A stretch of 64,000 nt of DNA from Agrobacterium tumefaciens (GCF_009649785.1 NZ_WJOK01000008.1:176492-240491), one strand, 5' to 3'. Positions 38,889-48,795 are shown, numbered from the stretch's first letter. Numbers and translations are program-made. Notes: generated by a model from the letters alone, not told the origin.

Positions 38889-40970
38889 TTACTCTGCCGC
38901 AGCCTGGAAATTGTTGCGGGCCAATGCGGAACACTCGGCCATGACGGCGGATGCGCGCGCAATCGGGTTCGTCAAATAAAAGTCTTTTACCGGCGAGGCA
39001 AACGCAGACTTATTGAGGCTGCCCGCGCGAGCGGCAAGTGCCTCGACATCCGCGCCGTTGCCGGCAACGATCTCATCGGTTTCCGCCAGATGCGGATGCG
39101 CGACATAAAGCTGGCCGCGCAGCGCCGACAGCGAATCGAACGGCAGCTTCTTGCCGAGCACGTCGGAAAGCGCACGCAGGATCGCCCAGTCTTCACGGGC
39201 CTCGCCCGGTGCGAAACCGGCGCGGTTGCCCACCTGAACGCGGCCTTCGGTGTTGACCCAGATACCGGATTTTTCGGTGTAGGCTGCACCCGGAAGGATG
39301 ACGTCGGCGTTCATCGCGCCATGGTCGCCGTGGCTACCGATGTAGACGGTGAACTTGGCGCCCTTGTTCGACAGGTCGATTTCATCGGCGCCGAGCAGGA
39401 AGAGAACGTCCATGGACGTTACCATTTCGGCAGCAGCAACACCGCCCTCGCCCGGCACGAAGCCGATGTCGAGACCACCGACGCGGGCAGCGGCAGTGTG
39501 AAGCACCGAGAAGCCGTTCCACTCTTCGCTGATTGCGCCAACCGAAACGGCAAGCTTCGCAGCGGCCGCGAGAACGGCTGCACCATCGGCGCGTGCCAGA
39601 GCGCCCTGGCCGATGATGATCAGCGGGTTCTTGGCGGACTTCAGCTTCTCAATAAAACTGTGAGAGCCATTGGCGAGATCGGAAAGCGTTTCCGCGCCGG
39701 AGCCTAGATATTCGTAGTTGTAGCGCAGCTCACCGGCTTCGCCGATCACGCCGATCGGGAAACCACCGCGACGCCAGCGCTTGCGGATACGTGCATTGAG
39801 CACGGCCGCTTCATAACGCGGGTTGGCGCCGACGATCAGCAGCGCATCCGCGTGCTCAATGCCTTCGATTGTGGAATTGAACAGGTAGCTGGCGCGACCC
39901 AAAGACGGATCAAGCGCTGCGCCATCCTGACGGCAATCGACATTGGCCGAGCCGAGCGACGCCAGAAGCGACTTCAGCGCGAACATTTCCTCGACGGAAG
40001 CAAGGTCACCGGCAATCGCGCCGATCTTGCTGCCGCTGGTCGCGGCAACCGCCTGCTTGATAGCGCCGAAGGCTTCGCCCCAGCTTGCGGGCTGCAAGCG
40101 GCCATCCTTGCGGACGTAAGGGCGGTCGAGACGCTGCGTCTTCAGGCCGTCCCAGATGAAGCGGCTCTTGTCGGAAATCCACTCTTCGTTGATTGCCTCG
40201 TTGACACGCGGCATGACGCGCATGACTTCGCGGCCACGGGTATCGACGCGGATTGCCGAACCGAGAGCGTCCATCACGTCGATGGTTTCGGTCTTGTTCA
40301 GTTCCCACGGACGGGCAGTGAAAGCGAAAGGCTTGGAGGTCAGCGCACCGACCGGGCAAAGATCGACGACGTTGCCCTGAAGCTCGGAGGTCATCGCCTG
40401 CTCGAGATAGGTGGTGATTTCAGCGTCCTCGCCGCGGCCGATGAGGCCGAGTTCGGCGATGCCGGCAACTTCCGTGGTGAAACGGACGCAGCGCGTGCAG
40501 TGGATGCAGCGGTTCATCACCGTCTTGACGAGCGGACCGATATATTTGTCTTCAACCGCACGCTTGTTTTCCGCGTAACGCGAACCGGCAATACCGAAGG
40601 CCATAGCCTGGTCCTGCAGGTCGCATTCGCCGCCCTGGTCGCAGATCGGGCAATCGAGCGGGTGGTTGATGAGAAGGAACTCCATCACGCCTTCGCGGGC
40701 CTTCTTGACCATCGGCGTGTTGGTGAAAACTTCAGGCAATTCGCCATTCGGGCCGCCGCGAACGTCGCGCACGCCCATGGCGCAGGATGCGGCGGGCTTG
40801 GGCGGTCCGCCCTTCACCTCAATCAGACACATGCGGCAGTTACCCGCGACCGACAAGCGCTCATGAAAACAAAAGCGCGGAACTTCAGCACCAGCCTCCT
40901 CGCACGCCTGCAACAGCGTGAAATGATCCGGAACCTCGATCTCTTTACCGTCAACCTTGAGCTTTGCCAT
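38889..40970 (-). CDS. nuoG: NADH-quinone oxidoreductase subunit G
   Basis: A 693-residue subunit with an N-terminal [2Fe-2S] ferredoxin domain (CFHERLSVAGNCRMC), a His-Cys3 [4Fe-4S] site (HPLDCPICDQGGECDLQ), a further [4Fe-4S] site (CIHCTRCVRF) and a long molybdopterin-oxidoreductase-like domain that has lost its cofactor. The ATG at 40970 (MAKLKVDGKEIEV) is the family start; the frame is open upstream, but that part is not conserved. The gap to nuoF is 155 bases. Confidence 0.97.
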   Translation of the reverse strand: MAKLKVDGKEIEVPDHFTLLQACEEAGAEVPRFCFHERLSVAGNCRMCLIEVKGGPPKPAASCAMGVRDVRGGPNGELPEVFTNTPMVKKAREGVMEFLLINHPLDCPICDQGGECDLQDQAMAFGIAGSRYAENKRAVEDKYIGPLVKTVMNRCIHCTRCVRFTTEVAGIAELGLIGRGEDAEITTYLEQAMTSELQGNVVDLCPVGALTSKPFAFTARPWELNKTETIDVMDALGSAIRVDTRGREVMRVMPRVNEAINEEWISDKSRFIWDGLKTQRLDRPYVRKDGRLQPASWGEAFGAIKQAVAATSGSKIGAIAGDLASVEEMFALKSLLASLGSANVDCRQDGAALDPSLGRASYLFNSTIEGIEHADALLIVGANPRYEAAVLNARIRKRWRRGGFPIGVIGEAGELRYNYEYLGSGAETLSDLANGSHSFIEKLKSAKNPLIIIGQGALARADGAAVLAAAAKLAVSVGAISEEWNGFSVLHTAAARVGGLDIGFVPGEGGVAAAEMVTSMDVLFLLGADEIDLSNKGAKFTVYIGSHGDHGAMNADVILPGAAYTEKSGIWVNTEGRVQVGNRAGFAPGEAREDWAILRALSDVLGKKLPFDSLSALRGQLYVAHPHLAETDEIVAGNGADVEALAARAGSLNKSAFASPVKDFYLTNPIARASAVMAECSALARNNFQAAAE

Positions 40971-41125
40971 GGTTCTACTTACGTCCTGTTGCCTGTTCGT
41001 CCCGTGTCTCTCACACGGTCCGCAACAAATCCTTAATCGCGCCCGAGACTTCATCTCGTCGGTCAGGCGCTTCATGGTTTTCCGGCGCCGGGATCATCCC
41101 CGCGCCGCATGCAAACTGCGAAAGC

Positions 41126-42430
41126 TTATTCGGCAGCTTCCAGAACAGCGCCATCATCCATGGCCCTGTAGGTATATTGGTCGATGCGCTTTTCGATTTC
41201 CGGACGGAAATTGCGGATCAGCGCCTGTACCGGCCATGCGGCGGCGTCGCCGAGCGCACAGATGGTGTGGCCTTCGATCTGCTTCGTCACTTCGAACAGC
41301 ATGTCGATTTCGCGCTTCTGCGCGTTGCCCTTCACCATGCGTTCCAGCACGCGCCACATCCAGCCGGTGCCTTCACGGCACGGCGTGCACTGGCCGCAGC
41401 TTTCATGCTTGAAGAAGGCCGCGATGCGGGCGATCGCCTTGATGACGTCGGTGGACTTGTCCATGACGATCATGCCGCCGGTGCCGAAGGACGACTTCAC
41501 TTCGCGCATGCCGTCGAAGTCCATGATGGCGTCCTTCATGTCCTCACCGCGCACGATGGGGCAGGATGCGCCGCCGGGAATGACGCCAAGCAGATTGTCC
41601 CAGCCGCCGCGAATGCCACCGCAATGGTGTTCGATCAGCTCACGGAAGGACAGGCCCAGCGCATCTTCGAAGGTGCATGGACGCTCGACATGGCCGGAGA
41701 CCATGAACAGCTTGGTGCCGACATTGTTCGGACGGCCGATAGACGAGAACCATGCCGCACCTCGGCGCAGAATGGTCGGAGCAACGGCGATGGATTCGAC
41801 GTTGTTGACGGTCGTCGGGCAACCGTAAAGACCCATATTGGCCGGGAACGGCGGCTTCAGGCGCGGCTGGCCCTTCTTGCCCTCGAGGCTTTCAAGCAGT
41901 GCCGTCTCTTCGCCGCAGATATAGGCACCTGCGCCGTGATGGACGTAGATGTCGAAATCCCAGCCGTTCTTGTTGTTCTTGCCGAGCAGGCCCGCATCGT
42001 AACATTCGTCGATGGCCGCCTGAAGCGCCTCACGTTCGCGCATATATTCGCCGCGCACGTAGATATAGGCGGTGTGCGCACCCATGGCGAAACCGGCGAT
42101 AACGCAGCCTTCGATCAGCGTATGCGGATCGTTGCGCAGGATTTCGCGGTCCTTGCAGGTGCCGGGCTCGGATTCGTCGGCGTTGACCACGAGATAATGC
42201 GGACGGCCGTCGCTTTCCTTGGGCATGAAGGACCACTTGAGACCCGTCGGGAAGCCTGCGCCGCCGCGACCGCGAAGGCCGGAAGCCTTCATCTCGTTGA
42301 TGATCCAGTCACGACCCTTTTCGATGATCTGTTTGGTGCCATCCCAATGGCCGCGCGCCATCACGCCCTTCAGGGACTTGTCCTTGAGGCCGTAGAGATT
42401 GGTAAAGATGCGATCCTGATCTTTTAACAT
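41126..42430 (-). CDS. nuoF: NADH-quinone oxidoreductase subunit F
   Basis: A 434-residue subunit that binds NADH and FMN and carries cluster N3. Motifs: [16 protein letters not shown] (nucleotide binding), [19 protein letters not shown] (FMN/NADH) and [14 protein letters not shown] (three of the cluster cysteines), with the fourth near AAWPVQ after CALGDA. It lies 10 bases after nuoE on the same strand. Confidence 0.97.
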   Translation of the reverse strand: MLKDQDRIFTNLYGLKDKSLKGVMARGHWDGTKQIIEKGRDWIINEMKASGLRGRGGAGFPTGLKWSFMPKESDGRPHYLVVNADESEPGTCKDREILRNDPHTLIEGCVIAGFAMGAHTAYIYVRGEYMREREALQAAIDECYDAGLLGKNNKNGWDFDIYVHHGAGAYICGEETALLESLEGKKGQPRLKPPFPANMGLYGCPTTVNNVESIAVAPTILRRGAAWFSSIGRPNNVGTKLFMVSGHVERPCTFEDALGLSFRELIEHHCGGIRGGWDNLLGVIPGGASCPIVRGEDMKDAIMDFDGMREVKSSFGTGGMIVMDKSTDVIKAIARIAAFFKHESCGQCTPCREGTGWMWRVLERMVKGNAQKREIDMLFEVTKQIEGHTICALGDAAAWPVQALIRNFRPEIEKRIDQYTYRAMDDGAVLEAAE

Positions 42431-42440
42431 GCTTCACCCT

Positions 42441-43550
42441 TTACCGCGGCTTCTTGCCGAAGACCCTGATATACTCGGCTTCGCCACCCTTGGCGAGCGC
42501 CTCGGCCTGCTTGATCCACTCATCGCGTTCGATGCGGCCCTTGAAATTCAGATAACCATCCACCCAGTCGCACTCGGCCTTCTTCCAGCCGGCAATCTGC
42601 GCATAGGTGAAGATGCCGAGCTCGTTAAGCGTGCCTTCGATCTTCGGGCCGACGCCTGAAATGAGTTTCAGGTCATCGGGCGCAGCGGGCTTTTCAATGC
42701 CTGCCGGACGGTCGGCTGACTCAAGCGACGGTCTGGATGCTGTCGCTTCCTTGCCTGCCGATTGCTGTTCCCCTGCCTTTGCGTTTTCCGCAGCAGCCTT
42801 GGGCTCGTTCGCAGGCGTCTTCAGCTTCGGATCGGTTTCCGGTGCGTCCGTCTTCGGCTTGGCGGCATTCGAAGGAAGAACGGGGGCTGCTTCCGCCGGA
42901 GCTTCCGCAGGCTTGTCGAGATTGGAGCGATCTGGCTTGATCTCTTCCGTCAGCGTCGTCAGGCCGCCAACGGGCACCGACTGGTGACGGTCGATCTGGG
43001 GACCTGTCTTGACCGTGTCGCCCTTGCCTGCCTCGAACGTGTCGATGATCTCTTCCAGGCGCTCGGGCGTCAGATCCTCATAGGCATCCTTGAAGATGAT
43101 GACCATCGGCGCGTTGACGCAGGCGCCCTGACATTCCACTTCTTCCCAGGACAGCGTGCCGCTCTCGTTGGTGTGCAGCGGATCGTGATGGATTTTCTTG
43201 CGGCAGACATCCATCAGCGCTTCGGAGCCGCGCAGCATGCAGGGCGTGGTGCCGCAAACCTGAACATGGGCGCGTGTGCCGACCGGCTTCAGCTGGAACT
43301 GGGTGTAGAAGGTCGCCACTTCCATGACGCGGATATAGGCCATATCCAGCATATCGGCGATTTTTTCGATGGCGGCGCGGGTAACCCAGCCGTCCTGCTC
43401 CTGCGCACGCATAAGCAGCGGGATAACCGCCGATTGCTGGCGTCCCTCCGGATATTTCTGGATCGTCTTTTCCGCCCATGCGGTATTATCCGCGTTAAAG
43501 GCAAATGCCACGGGCTGGAACTGATCTTCGGCTAGTCGACGAACGGACAT
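42441..43550 (-). CDS. nuoE: NADH-quinone oxidoreductase subunit E with C-terminal HhH extension
   Basis: A 369-residue protein, more than twice E. coli NuoE (166). Residues 1-180 are a normal NuoE: helical bundle, then the thioredoxin-like domain with [2Fe-2S] ligands Cys99, Cys104, Cys140 and Cys144 (CGTTPC and CQGAC). Residues about 185-290 are a Pro/Ala/Lys/Glu-rich linker. Residues 292-369 form a helix-hairpin-helix-like module (DLKLISGVGPKIEGTLNELG) plus a basic helix and RVFGKKPR end. The ATG at 43550 follows GAGGAA. The long form is, as I recall, normal in Rhizobiales; the role of the added part is unknown. Confidence 0.95.
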   Translation of the reverse strand: MSVRRLAEDQFQPVAFAFNADNTAWAEKTIQKYPEGRQQSAVIPLLMRAQEQDGWVTRAAIEKIADMLDMAYIRVMEVATFYTQFQLKPVGTRAHVQVCGTTPCMLRGSEALMDVCRKKIHHDPLHTNESGTLSWEEVECQGACVNAPMVIIFKDAYEDLTPERLEEIIDTFEAGKGDTVKTGPQIDRHQSVPVGGLTTLTEEIKPDRSNLDKPAEAPAEAAPVLPSNAAKPKTDAPETDPKLKTPANEPKAAAENAKAGEQQSAGKEATASRPSLESADRPAGIEKPAAPDDLKLISGVGPKIEGTLNELGIFTYAQIAGWKKAECDWVDGYLNFKGRIERDEWIKQAEALAKGGEAEYIRVFGKKPR

Positions 43551-43566
43551 ACTTCCTCACGCCTTT

Positions 43567-43827
43567 TCAGTTTAACGTCTCACAACGCGATCTCGCCACC
43601 GTGACGAATTCGCAGGCATAAGCCGCCTTGTCTTTCTGCATGAACACGATGAACTTGCTGCCATTGGGAACCGAGGCCTTGATCTCGTATCCCGAAGACA
43701 GAAGCTGCTTGATGGTGGAACCGCCGCTGCTTGATAGCGACACGCCCCCCTCGTCCGTCGCCGTCTGGGCGAGAACGGAGGTCGACATCGCAGCAAGAAA
43801 AGCCAAGATGGCCAGCGGCAGACGCAT
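43567..43827 (-). CDS. Small exported protein inside the nuo operon
   Basis: An 86-residue protein with a clear signal peptide ([20 protein letters not shown], cut likely before Gln21). The mature part is about 66 residues, with a Ser/Gly-rich start, then GSTIKQLLSSGYEIKASVPN and KFIVFMQKDKAAYACEFV, and two cysteines (Cys72, Cys82) that could form a disulphide. The ATG at 43827 overlaps the nuoD stop (TGATG), which strongly supports this start and co-translation. I do not recognise a function. A periplasmic protein so closely tied to complex I could be an assembly or accessory factor. Confidence 0.82.
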   Translation of the reverse strand: MRLPLAILAFLAAMSTSVLAQTATDEGGVSLSSSGGSTIKQLLSSGYEIKASVPNGSKFIVFMQKDKAAYACEFVTVARSRCETLN

Positions 43828-45017
43828 CAGCGGTCGACCTCCCCGAACACGATGTCGAGGGAGCCGAGCACGGCTGTAACGTCGGCAAGCTGATGGCCCT
43901 TGCACAGGAAATCCATCGCCTGCAAATGTGCATAACCCGGCGCGCGGATCTTGCAGCGGTAGGGCTTGTTCGAACCATCGGCGACCACGTAGACGCCGAA
44001 CTCACCCTTCGGCGCTTCGACGGCGGCGTAAACTTCGCCGGCCGGAACGTGATAGCCTTCGGTATAGAGCTTGAAGTGATGGATAAGAGCTTCCATCGAA
44101 CGCTTCATCTCGCCGCGCTTGGGCGGAACCACCTTGCCATCCAACGAGGAGACCGGGCCGATGCGGTGCTTGCCGGAGAGAAGATCGACGCACTGCTTCA
44201 TGATCTTCACCGATTCGCGCATTTCCTGCATGCGGATCAGGTAACGGTCATAGCAGTCGCCGTTCTTGCCGACGGGGATATCGAACTCCAGATCGGAATA
44301 GCACTCGTAGGGCTGCGCGCGACGCAAATCCCAGGCAGCACCCGAACCGCGCACCATGACGCCCGTGAAACCCCAGGCAAAGGCGTCTTCAAGCGAGACG
44401 ACGCCGATATCGACGTTACGCTGCTTGTAGATGCGGTTGTCGGTCAACAGGCCTTCGATATTGTCGAGAACGGTAATGAAGGGATCGCACCATTTGCCGA
44501 TATCTTCCACCAGCTCCGGCGGCAGATCCTGATGCACGCCGCCCGGACGGACATAGGCCGAGTGCATGCGGGCGCCACAGGCGCGCTCGTAGAAGACCAT
44601 CAGCTTTTCACGTTCCTCGAAGCCCCAGACAGGCGGCGTCATTGCGCCGACGTCCATGGCCTGAGTCGTCACGTTCATGATGTGCGACAGGATGCGGCCG
44701 ATTTCCGAATAAAGCACGCGGATCAGCTGGCCGCGCATCGGGATTTCGAGACCCAGCAGCTTTTCGACGGCGAGCGCGAAAGCGTGTTCCTGGTTCATCG
44801 GCGCGACGTAGTCGAGACGGTCGAAATAAGGCACCGCCTGAAGGTAGGTCTTGGTCTCGATCAGCTTTTCGGTGCCGCGATGCAGAAGACCGATATGCGG
44901 ATCGACGCGCTCGACGATTTCGCCGTCCAGTTCCAGAACCAGGCGCAGCACGCCGTGCGCGGAAGGATGTTCCGGACCGAAGTTGATCGTGAAATTGCGG
45001 ACGTTATGCTCAGTCAT
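43827..45017 (-). CDS. nuoD: NADH-quinone oxidoreductase subunit D
   Basis: The 396-residue 49-kDa subunit that forms the quinone site with NuoB. It begins with [20 protein letters not shown] and [14 protein letters not shown], has [15 protein letters not shown], and ends [12 protein letters not shown]. It is separate from NuoC, unlike the NuoCD fusion of E. coli. It lies one base after the GFA gene and overlaps the next small gene. Confidence 0.97.
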   Translation of the reverse strand: MTEHNVRNFTINFGPEHPSAHGVLRLVLELDGEIVERVDPHIGLLHRGTEKLIETKTYLQAVPYFDRLDYVAPMNQEHAFALAVEKLLGLEIPMRGQLIRVLYSEIGRILSHIMNVTTQAMDVGAMTPPVWGFEEREKLMVFYERACGARMHSAYVRPGGVHQDLPPELVEDIGKWCDPFITVLDNIEGLLTDNRIYKQRNVDIGVVSLEDAFAWGFTGVMVRGSGAAWDLRRAQPYECYSDLEFDIPVGKNGDCYDRYLIRMQEMRESVKIMKQCVDLLSGKHRIGPVSSLDGKVVPPKRGEMKRSMEALIHHFKLYTEGYHVPAGEVYAAVEAPKGEFGVYVVADGSNKPYRCKIRAPGYAHLQAMDFLCKGHQLADVTAVLGSLDIVFGEVDR

Positions 45018-45018
45018 T

Positions 45019-45447
45019 CTAGTGCTCCGCCGAGGTGATCATGGCGATGAATTCGGGGCCGGTCATGTTCTGCGTGGTTTGCGCGAAAGAATAGCTCGAA
45101 GGCTTCTCATCCGTGAAAATCTGCGACGCAAAATGGAAACTGGAAGGGTTGTCGAAAGCCTGCAACGAGACGGCAAAATGCTTGCCATCCTTGGAGCGCC
45201 ACATCAGCGTGCTGCCGCAATTCTTGCAGAAGCAGCGCTCGCCCCATTCCGACGAGGTATAAACACCGAAATGTTCCTCGTTCTCGATGGCGACGTCAGC
45301 GCATTCGACAGCCAGAAATGTTCCGCCGGACCAGCGGCGGCACATCGAGCAATGGCAAACGCCGAATTCGCGGGCGCCGATGCTGGCATTGAAGCCAACG
45401 GCGCCGCAAAGACATTGTCCGTGCTCTGTCGCGGGGGCTTCGCTCAT
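45019..45447 (-). CDS. GFA/CENP-V family zinc protein
   Basis: A 142-residue protein with the GFA (glutathione-dependent formaldehyde-activating-like) cysteine pattern: Cys12-x-Cys14, Cys31-x-Cys33-x2-Cys36 and Cys74-x2-Cys77, all intact ([28 protein letters not shown]). These residues bind one or two zinc ions. Many members are annotated for formaldehyde-glutathione adduct formation, but most have no proven activity. Its ATG overlaps the nuoC stop (ATGA) and its stop lies one base before nuoD, so it is embedded and coupled within the complex I operon. Confidence 0.92.
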   Translation of the reverse strand: MSEAPATEHGQCLCGAVGFNASIGAREFGVCHCSMCRRWSGGTFLAVECADVAIENEEHFGVYTSSEWGERCFCKNCGSTLMWRSKDGKHFAVSLQAFDNPSSFHFASQIFTDEKPSSYSFAQTTQNMTGPEFIAMITSAEH

Positions 45448-46046
45448 TGCTTGGCCTTTTCGTCACCCGGGAGAACATAGTCAGTCCCCTCCCAGGGAGA
45501 GAGGAAATCGAAATTGCGGAATTCCTGCTTCAGTTCGACCGGCTCATAGAGAACCCGCTTCAGAACGTCATCGTAGCGTACTTCCACAAAGCCGGTAACC
45601 GGAAAATCCTTGCGCAGCGGATGACCTTCGAAACCGTAATCGGTGAGGATTCGGCGAAGATCCGCATGGCCTTCGAAAGGAATGCCGTACATATCCCAGG
45701 CTTCACGCTCGAACCAGTCTGCACCCATGTAAACGGAGGTTGCCGAGGGAACGCCCTCGTCTTCCGCCACCTGCAGCTTGATGCGCACGCGCAGATTCTG
45801 GCGCGGCGACAAGAGGTGATAGACAACGTCGAAACGCTTCTCGCGCTGCGGCCAGTCGACGCCGCAGATATCGATGATGTTGACGAAACCGCACTGCACA
45901 TCGTCACGCAGGAACGTCAAAAGCGCGATAACGCTTTCCGTCGTCGTGTTCAGCGTCAGCTCGCCATAGGCGATATCGGCCGAAACCACGAGGGAACCAC
46001 GCGCTTCCTTAACGTAAGCAGCAAGATCGTTTAGAGCTTCGCTCAT
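45444..46046 (-). CDS. nuoC: NADH-quinone oxidoreductase subunit C
   Basis: The 200-residue 30-kDa subunit. The signature is present in two parts: [15 protein letters not shown] ([20 protein letters not shown]) and [20 protein letters not shown], followed by [14 protein letters not shown]. It is free-standing. It lies 21 bases after nuoB and overlaps the GFA gene by four bases. Confidence 0.97.
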   Translation of the reverse strand: MSEALNDLAAYVKEARGSLVVSADIAYGELTLNTTTESVIALLTFLRDDVQCGFVNIIDICGVDWPQREKRFDVVYHLLSPRQNLRVRIKLQVAEDEGVPSATSVYMGADWFEREAWDMYGIPFEGHADLRRILTDYGFEGHPLRKDFPVTGFVEVRYDDVLKRVLYEPVELKQEFRNFDFLSPWEGTDYVLPGDEKAKQ

Positions 46047-46067
46047 TCCTTAATCCGTCCTTTGCCC

Positions 46068-46652
46068 TTAGCGCTCGATGGTACCGGTACGCCGGATCTT
46101 CTTCTGCAGCAGAAGCACGCCGTAAAGCAGCGCCTCCGCCGTGGGGGGACAGCCCGGAACGTAGATATCCACCGGGACGACTCGGTCGCAGCCGCGCACG
46201 ACGGCGTAGGAATAATGGTAATAGCCGCCGCCATTGGCGCAGGAGCCCATGGAGATGACGTAACGCGGCTCAGGCATCTGGTCATAGACCTTGCGCAGTG
46301 CCGGCGCCATCTTGTTGGTCAGCGTTCCCGCGACGATCATGACGTCCGACTGGCGCGGCGAGGCGCGCGGGGCGACACCGAAGCGCTCCATGTCGTAACG
46401 CGGGCCGGAAGCCTGCATCAGACCCTCGACGGCGCAGCAGGCAAGACCGAACTGCATCCACATCAGGGAGCCGGTACGCGCCCACGTGATCAGCTCGTCG
46501 GTCGAGGTGACGAGAAAGCCCTTGTCGGCCAGCTCGTCGTTGATTTCCGTGAAGTAGGCATCGTTGCTGCCGACAGGCTTGCCGGTCGCGGGATCGATGA
46601 TCCCCTTCGGCTGCGGTGCAACGAGCGTGCTGTTGTTCTGGCTCATGCCCAT
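46068..46652 (-). CDS. nuoB: NADH-quinone oxidoreductase subunit B
   Basis: A 194-residue subunit carrying cluster N2, the electron donor to quinone. The four ligands are Cys72 and Cys73 (GLACCAVE), Cys138 ([11 protein letters not shown]) and Cys168 ([12 protein letters not shown]). Two nearby ATGs exist. The one at 46652 has GGGAG about seven bases upstream and is chosen; the one at 46646 overlaps the nuoA stop (ATGA). Either way nuoA and nuoB overlap. Confidence 0.96.
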   Translation of the reverse strand: MGMSQNNSTLVAPQPKGIIDPATGKPVGSNDAYFTEINDELADKGFLVTSTDELITWARTGSLMWMQFGLACCAVEGLMQASGPRYDMERFGVAPRASPRQSDVMIVAGTLTNKMAPALRKVYDQMPEPRYVISMGSCANGGGYYHYSYAVVRGCDRVVPVDIYVPGCPPTAEALLYGVLLLQKKIRRTGTIER

Positions 46653-47008
46653 TCCAGCGCTCCCTTCTTCCACTCATAGATAAAGCCGATGGTGAGAACG
46701 GCGAGGAACACCATCATAGACCAGAAACCGAACCAGCCCATATCACCGAAGGACACAGCCCAGGGGAACAGGAAGGCGACTTCCAGGTCGAAGATGATGA
46801 AGAGAATGGACACCAGATAAAACCGGATATCGAACTTCATGCGGGCGTCGTCGAAGGCATTGAAACCGCACTCGAAAGCGGAGAGCTTTTCCGGGTCCGG
46901 CGCCTTATAAGCGACAGCGAAAGGCGCGATGAGAAGCGCCAGGCCAATGACAAGAGCGATACCGATAAAGATTGCGATCGGAATATAGGAACTGAGGAGT
47001 TCAGTCAT
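46643..47008 (-). CDS. nuoA: NADH-quinone oxidoreductase subunit A
   Basis: A 121-residue membrane subunit with three helices; the conserved loop [20 protein letters not shown] and the acidic helix residues in [12 protein letters not shown] are present. AGGGAAGAG lies before the ATG at 47008. It is the first gene of the nuo operon, so the promoter should lie in the 435-base gap before it. Confidence 0.97.
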   Translation of the reverse strand: MTELLSSYIPIAIFIGIALVIGLALLIAPFAVAYKAPDPEKLSAFECGFNAFDDARMKFDIRFYLVSILFIIFDLEVAFLFPWAVSFGDMGWFGFWSMMVFLAVLTIGFIYEWKKGALEWA

Positions 47009-47443
47009 GGTCTCTTCCCTGTCCGGCCGGGTGCCGGACCTGCCTTTGCGACTGAAAGTCTAAAGGCGCACAAATATGTTGCAACGCCAAAGTGGTTAGC
47101 GCAGCCGCGCTCTCTCTGCAAGAGTTTAGGCACCATTTCAAGACACCTGCCGCATTGATTGGCAACAATATTGCCGGAATTGACGCAAATTTGGGCCACA
47201 ATTCCGGGCTAAGCCCCTCAAATACAATAATAATCGATTGAACGACGCAACCGCAAAAAAGTCACACGAATTTTACGTCAAAATGGCAGCGAAGTGACGA
47301 TCTCTCGATATCGAAACTTGACTAAAAACAGCAGGAAAAACCGCGCTCGCGAATGCCGGAAACAGGCGCTGAAATCGCCATTGCCGATATGGCAGGACGA
47401 TGCCTGCTTGCTTCGTTTGGGAGTGTCATTTCGGTGAAAGAAA
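47009..47443. other. Upstream region of the nuo operon
   Basis: About 435 bases between nuoA and the first tRNA-Asp. It must contain the nuo promoter. I see several weak TTG-type -35 candidates on the minus strand but none with a clear -10, and no reading frame that I can support. Confidence 0.5.
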
Positions 47444-47520
47444 TGGCGCGAGTGACGGGGCTCGAACCCGCGACCTCCGGCGTGACAGGCCGGCACTCTA
47501 ACCGACTGAGCTACACCCGC
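47444..47520 (-). tRNA. tRNA-Asp (GTC)
   Basis: A 77-base cloverleaf: acceptor GCGGGTG/CACTCGC, anticodon GTC in CCTGTCAC, T-arm GGTTCGAGCC-type and an encoded GCCA end. The D-loop reads AGTCGGTTA. It is 41 bases from a second, nearly identical copy on the same strand. Confidence 0.97.
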
Positions 47521-47561
47521 GCTCCACAGACATTCGTCTGCGTTTTTTCCGAGGAACAGGA

Positions 47562-47638
47562 TGGCGCGAGTGACGGGGCTCGAACCCGCGACCTCCGGCG
47601 TGACAGGCCGGCACTCTAACCAACTGAGCTACACCCGC
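47562..47638 (-). tRNA. tRNA-Asp (GTC), second copy
   Basis: Same 77-base structure as the copy at 47444, differing at one visible D-loop base (AGTTGGTTA instead of AGTCGGTTA). Encoded CCA end. The pair is probably one transcript. Confidence 0.97.
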
Positions 47639-48085
47639 TTATCCTGACCGACAAGACCTTAGTCTCGCCGTACGAACCAGCCTCGGCTGTTCGTTGAGCG
47701 GCTAACTACGGCGTTCGTGCGGGGGTGTCAAGCAGGTTTCACGACAAAAGAATAAGCTTCTTCATTTTGATCGGAAAAAACTGAAAGGCCTTTGACCGGC
47801 ATTGCGGCGAATGCCTTGTTTTCCGGGCTTTTCCCAACAAAAACAAAAAACTTGTCCACAGCCGGGGCGTCCGTAACGCGATTCCAGCATACCGCCAAAG
47901 GTAAAGGCCGGGCGTTGTTTTTATCGAAAAGCCCGCAGTTCCCGGCTTTTTGCCGATCACCTCTGCCAATGGGCAAAGCTGTCCGGAAAAAAAACAAAAA
48001 AACTTCACAAAAGCCCTTGCGGTTTTTTTCCGATCCGAATACATCACGGCCACCGACGCGGCAGACACGATCTGCAGGACGCGAA
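47639..48085. other. Spacer between tRNA-Asp and tRNA-Val genes
   Basis: About 447 bases rich in A/T homopolymer runs (for example eight A followed by C and seven A near 47983). No supported gene. The right end carries the candidate promoter for tRNA-Val. Confidence 0.5.
48017..48045 (+). promoter_or_regulatory. Candidate promoter of the tRNA-Val gene
   Basis: TTGCGG (48017-48022) and TACATC (48040-48045) with 17 bases between them, about 40 bases before the mature tRNA 5' end. Confidence 0.4.
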
Positions 48086-48161
48086 GGGCGATTAGCTCAG
48101 TTGGTAGAGCGCCTCGTTTACACCGAGGATGTCGGGAGTTCGAGTCTCTCATCGCCCACCA
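48086..48161 (+). tRNA. tRNA-Val (TAC)
   Basis: A 76-base cloverleaf: acceptor GGGCGAT/ATCGCCC, D-arm AGCTCAGTTGGTAGAGC, anticodon TAC in GTTTACAC, T-arm GGAGTTCGAGTCTC and an encoded ACCA end. Confidence 0.97.
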
Positions 48162-48472
48162 TTTTCCAGCTTCTTCAAATTGTGCGCATTACCAAGCCGA
48201 AGCTCTTTCGGATGTCGGTGCGTTTTACCGTAAACTTCCTGCATCGGGAATCACGGCCCCTGCCCCCGATTCTGTAGACGGCCGCGGCCTTGGGCTGGGG
48301 GAGCGGCTTTTCCGGCGTGAGTCTATGCCAGATCGGCACTCCTGTTCCACATTCATACAGGCCGGCTCCTATAGGTGTGCCACCCCGCAACATCCCGAAA
48401 AATAAGCAGATTCAGACTTTTTAAAGAGATTTCATGCATTGTTTTCGAGCCGTTTCATGATGAACGGTATAA
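48162..48472. other. Spacer after tRNA-Val
   Basis: About 310 bases. I see no supported gene, tRNA or terminator in it. Confidence 0.4.
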
Positions 48473-48487
48473 ATGATGGATGAAACC

Positions 48488-48613
48488 ATGTCGGTCGACG
48501 CGTTTGTAACACTCGCGCTTATTGCGCTGCCTGTTTATATTTTTTTCCGCTGGGTCCAGCAGGACTCGGAAAAAGACAGCACTCCCAGAAGCAAGAATTC
48601 CATGGGGCGGTGA
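48488..48613 (+). CDS. Candidate 41-residue single-helix membrane protein
   Basis: An open frame giving MSVDAFVTLALIALPVYIFF, then RWVQQDSEKD and a polar Ser/Lys-rich tail ending SMGR. One hydrophobic helix of about 18 residues is followed by positively charged residues and a hydrophilic cytoplasmic-type tail, a sensible small membrane protein. ATGs at 48473 and 48476 in the same frame could add four or five residues; a GGATG seven bases before 48488 is the best ribosome site. No known family recognised. The architecture supports it, but at this length chance is not excluded. Confidence 0.45.
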   Translation: MSVDAFVTLALIALPVYIFFRWVQQDSEKDSTPRSKNSMGR

Positions 48614-48768
48614 TCTCTAGCGATCTGGTCCACTGCACATTCATGGAAATCCTCCGGATAACACCCTCGATTATGCGATAGCGACGCGACCATGCCGGTT
48701 TTAACGGCTGGTGTGCGACTCATCGTGGGGAATCGGCATTCCCCAGATCGGGGTTTCTTCCGCCGCAC

Positions 48769-48795
48769 AAAAAAGCCGGGCTATGCCCGGCTTTT
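48769..48795 (-). terminator. Intrinsic terminator after the phytase-like gene
   Basis: An 11-base stem (AAAAGCCGGGC at 48771-48781 with GCCCGGCTTTT at 48785-48795), a three-base loop and an A run on the plus strand, so a T run for the minus-strand gene that ends at 48822. Confidence 0.9.

Noticed and set aside
47728..47997. An 89-codon minus-strand frame between the tRNA genes
   Set aside because: No ribosome site, no family resemblance, and it runs through A/T homopolymers.
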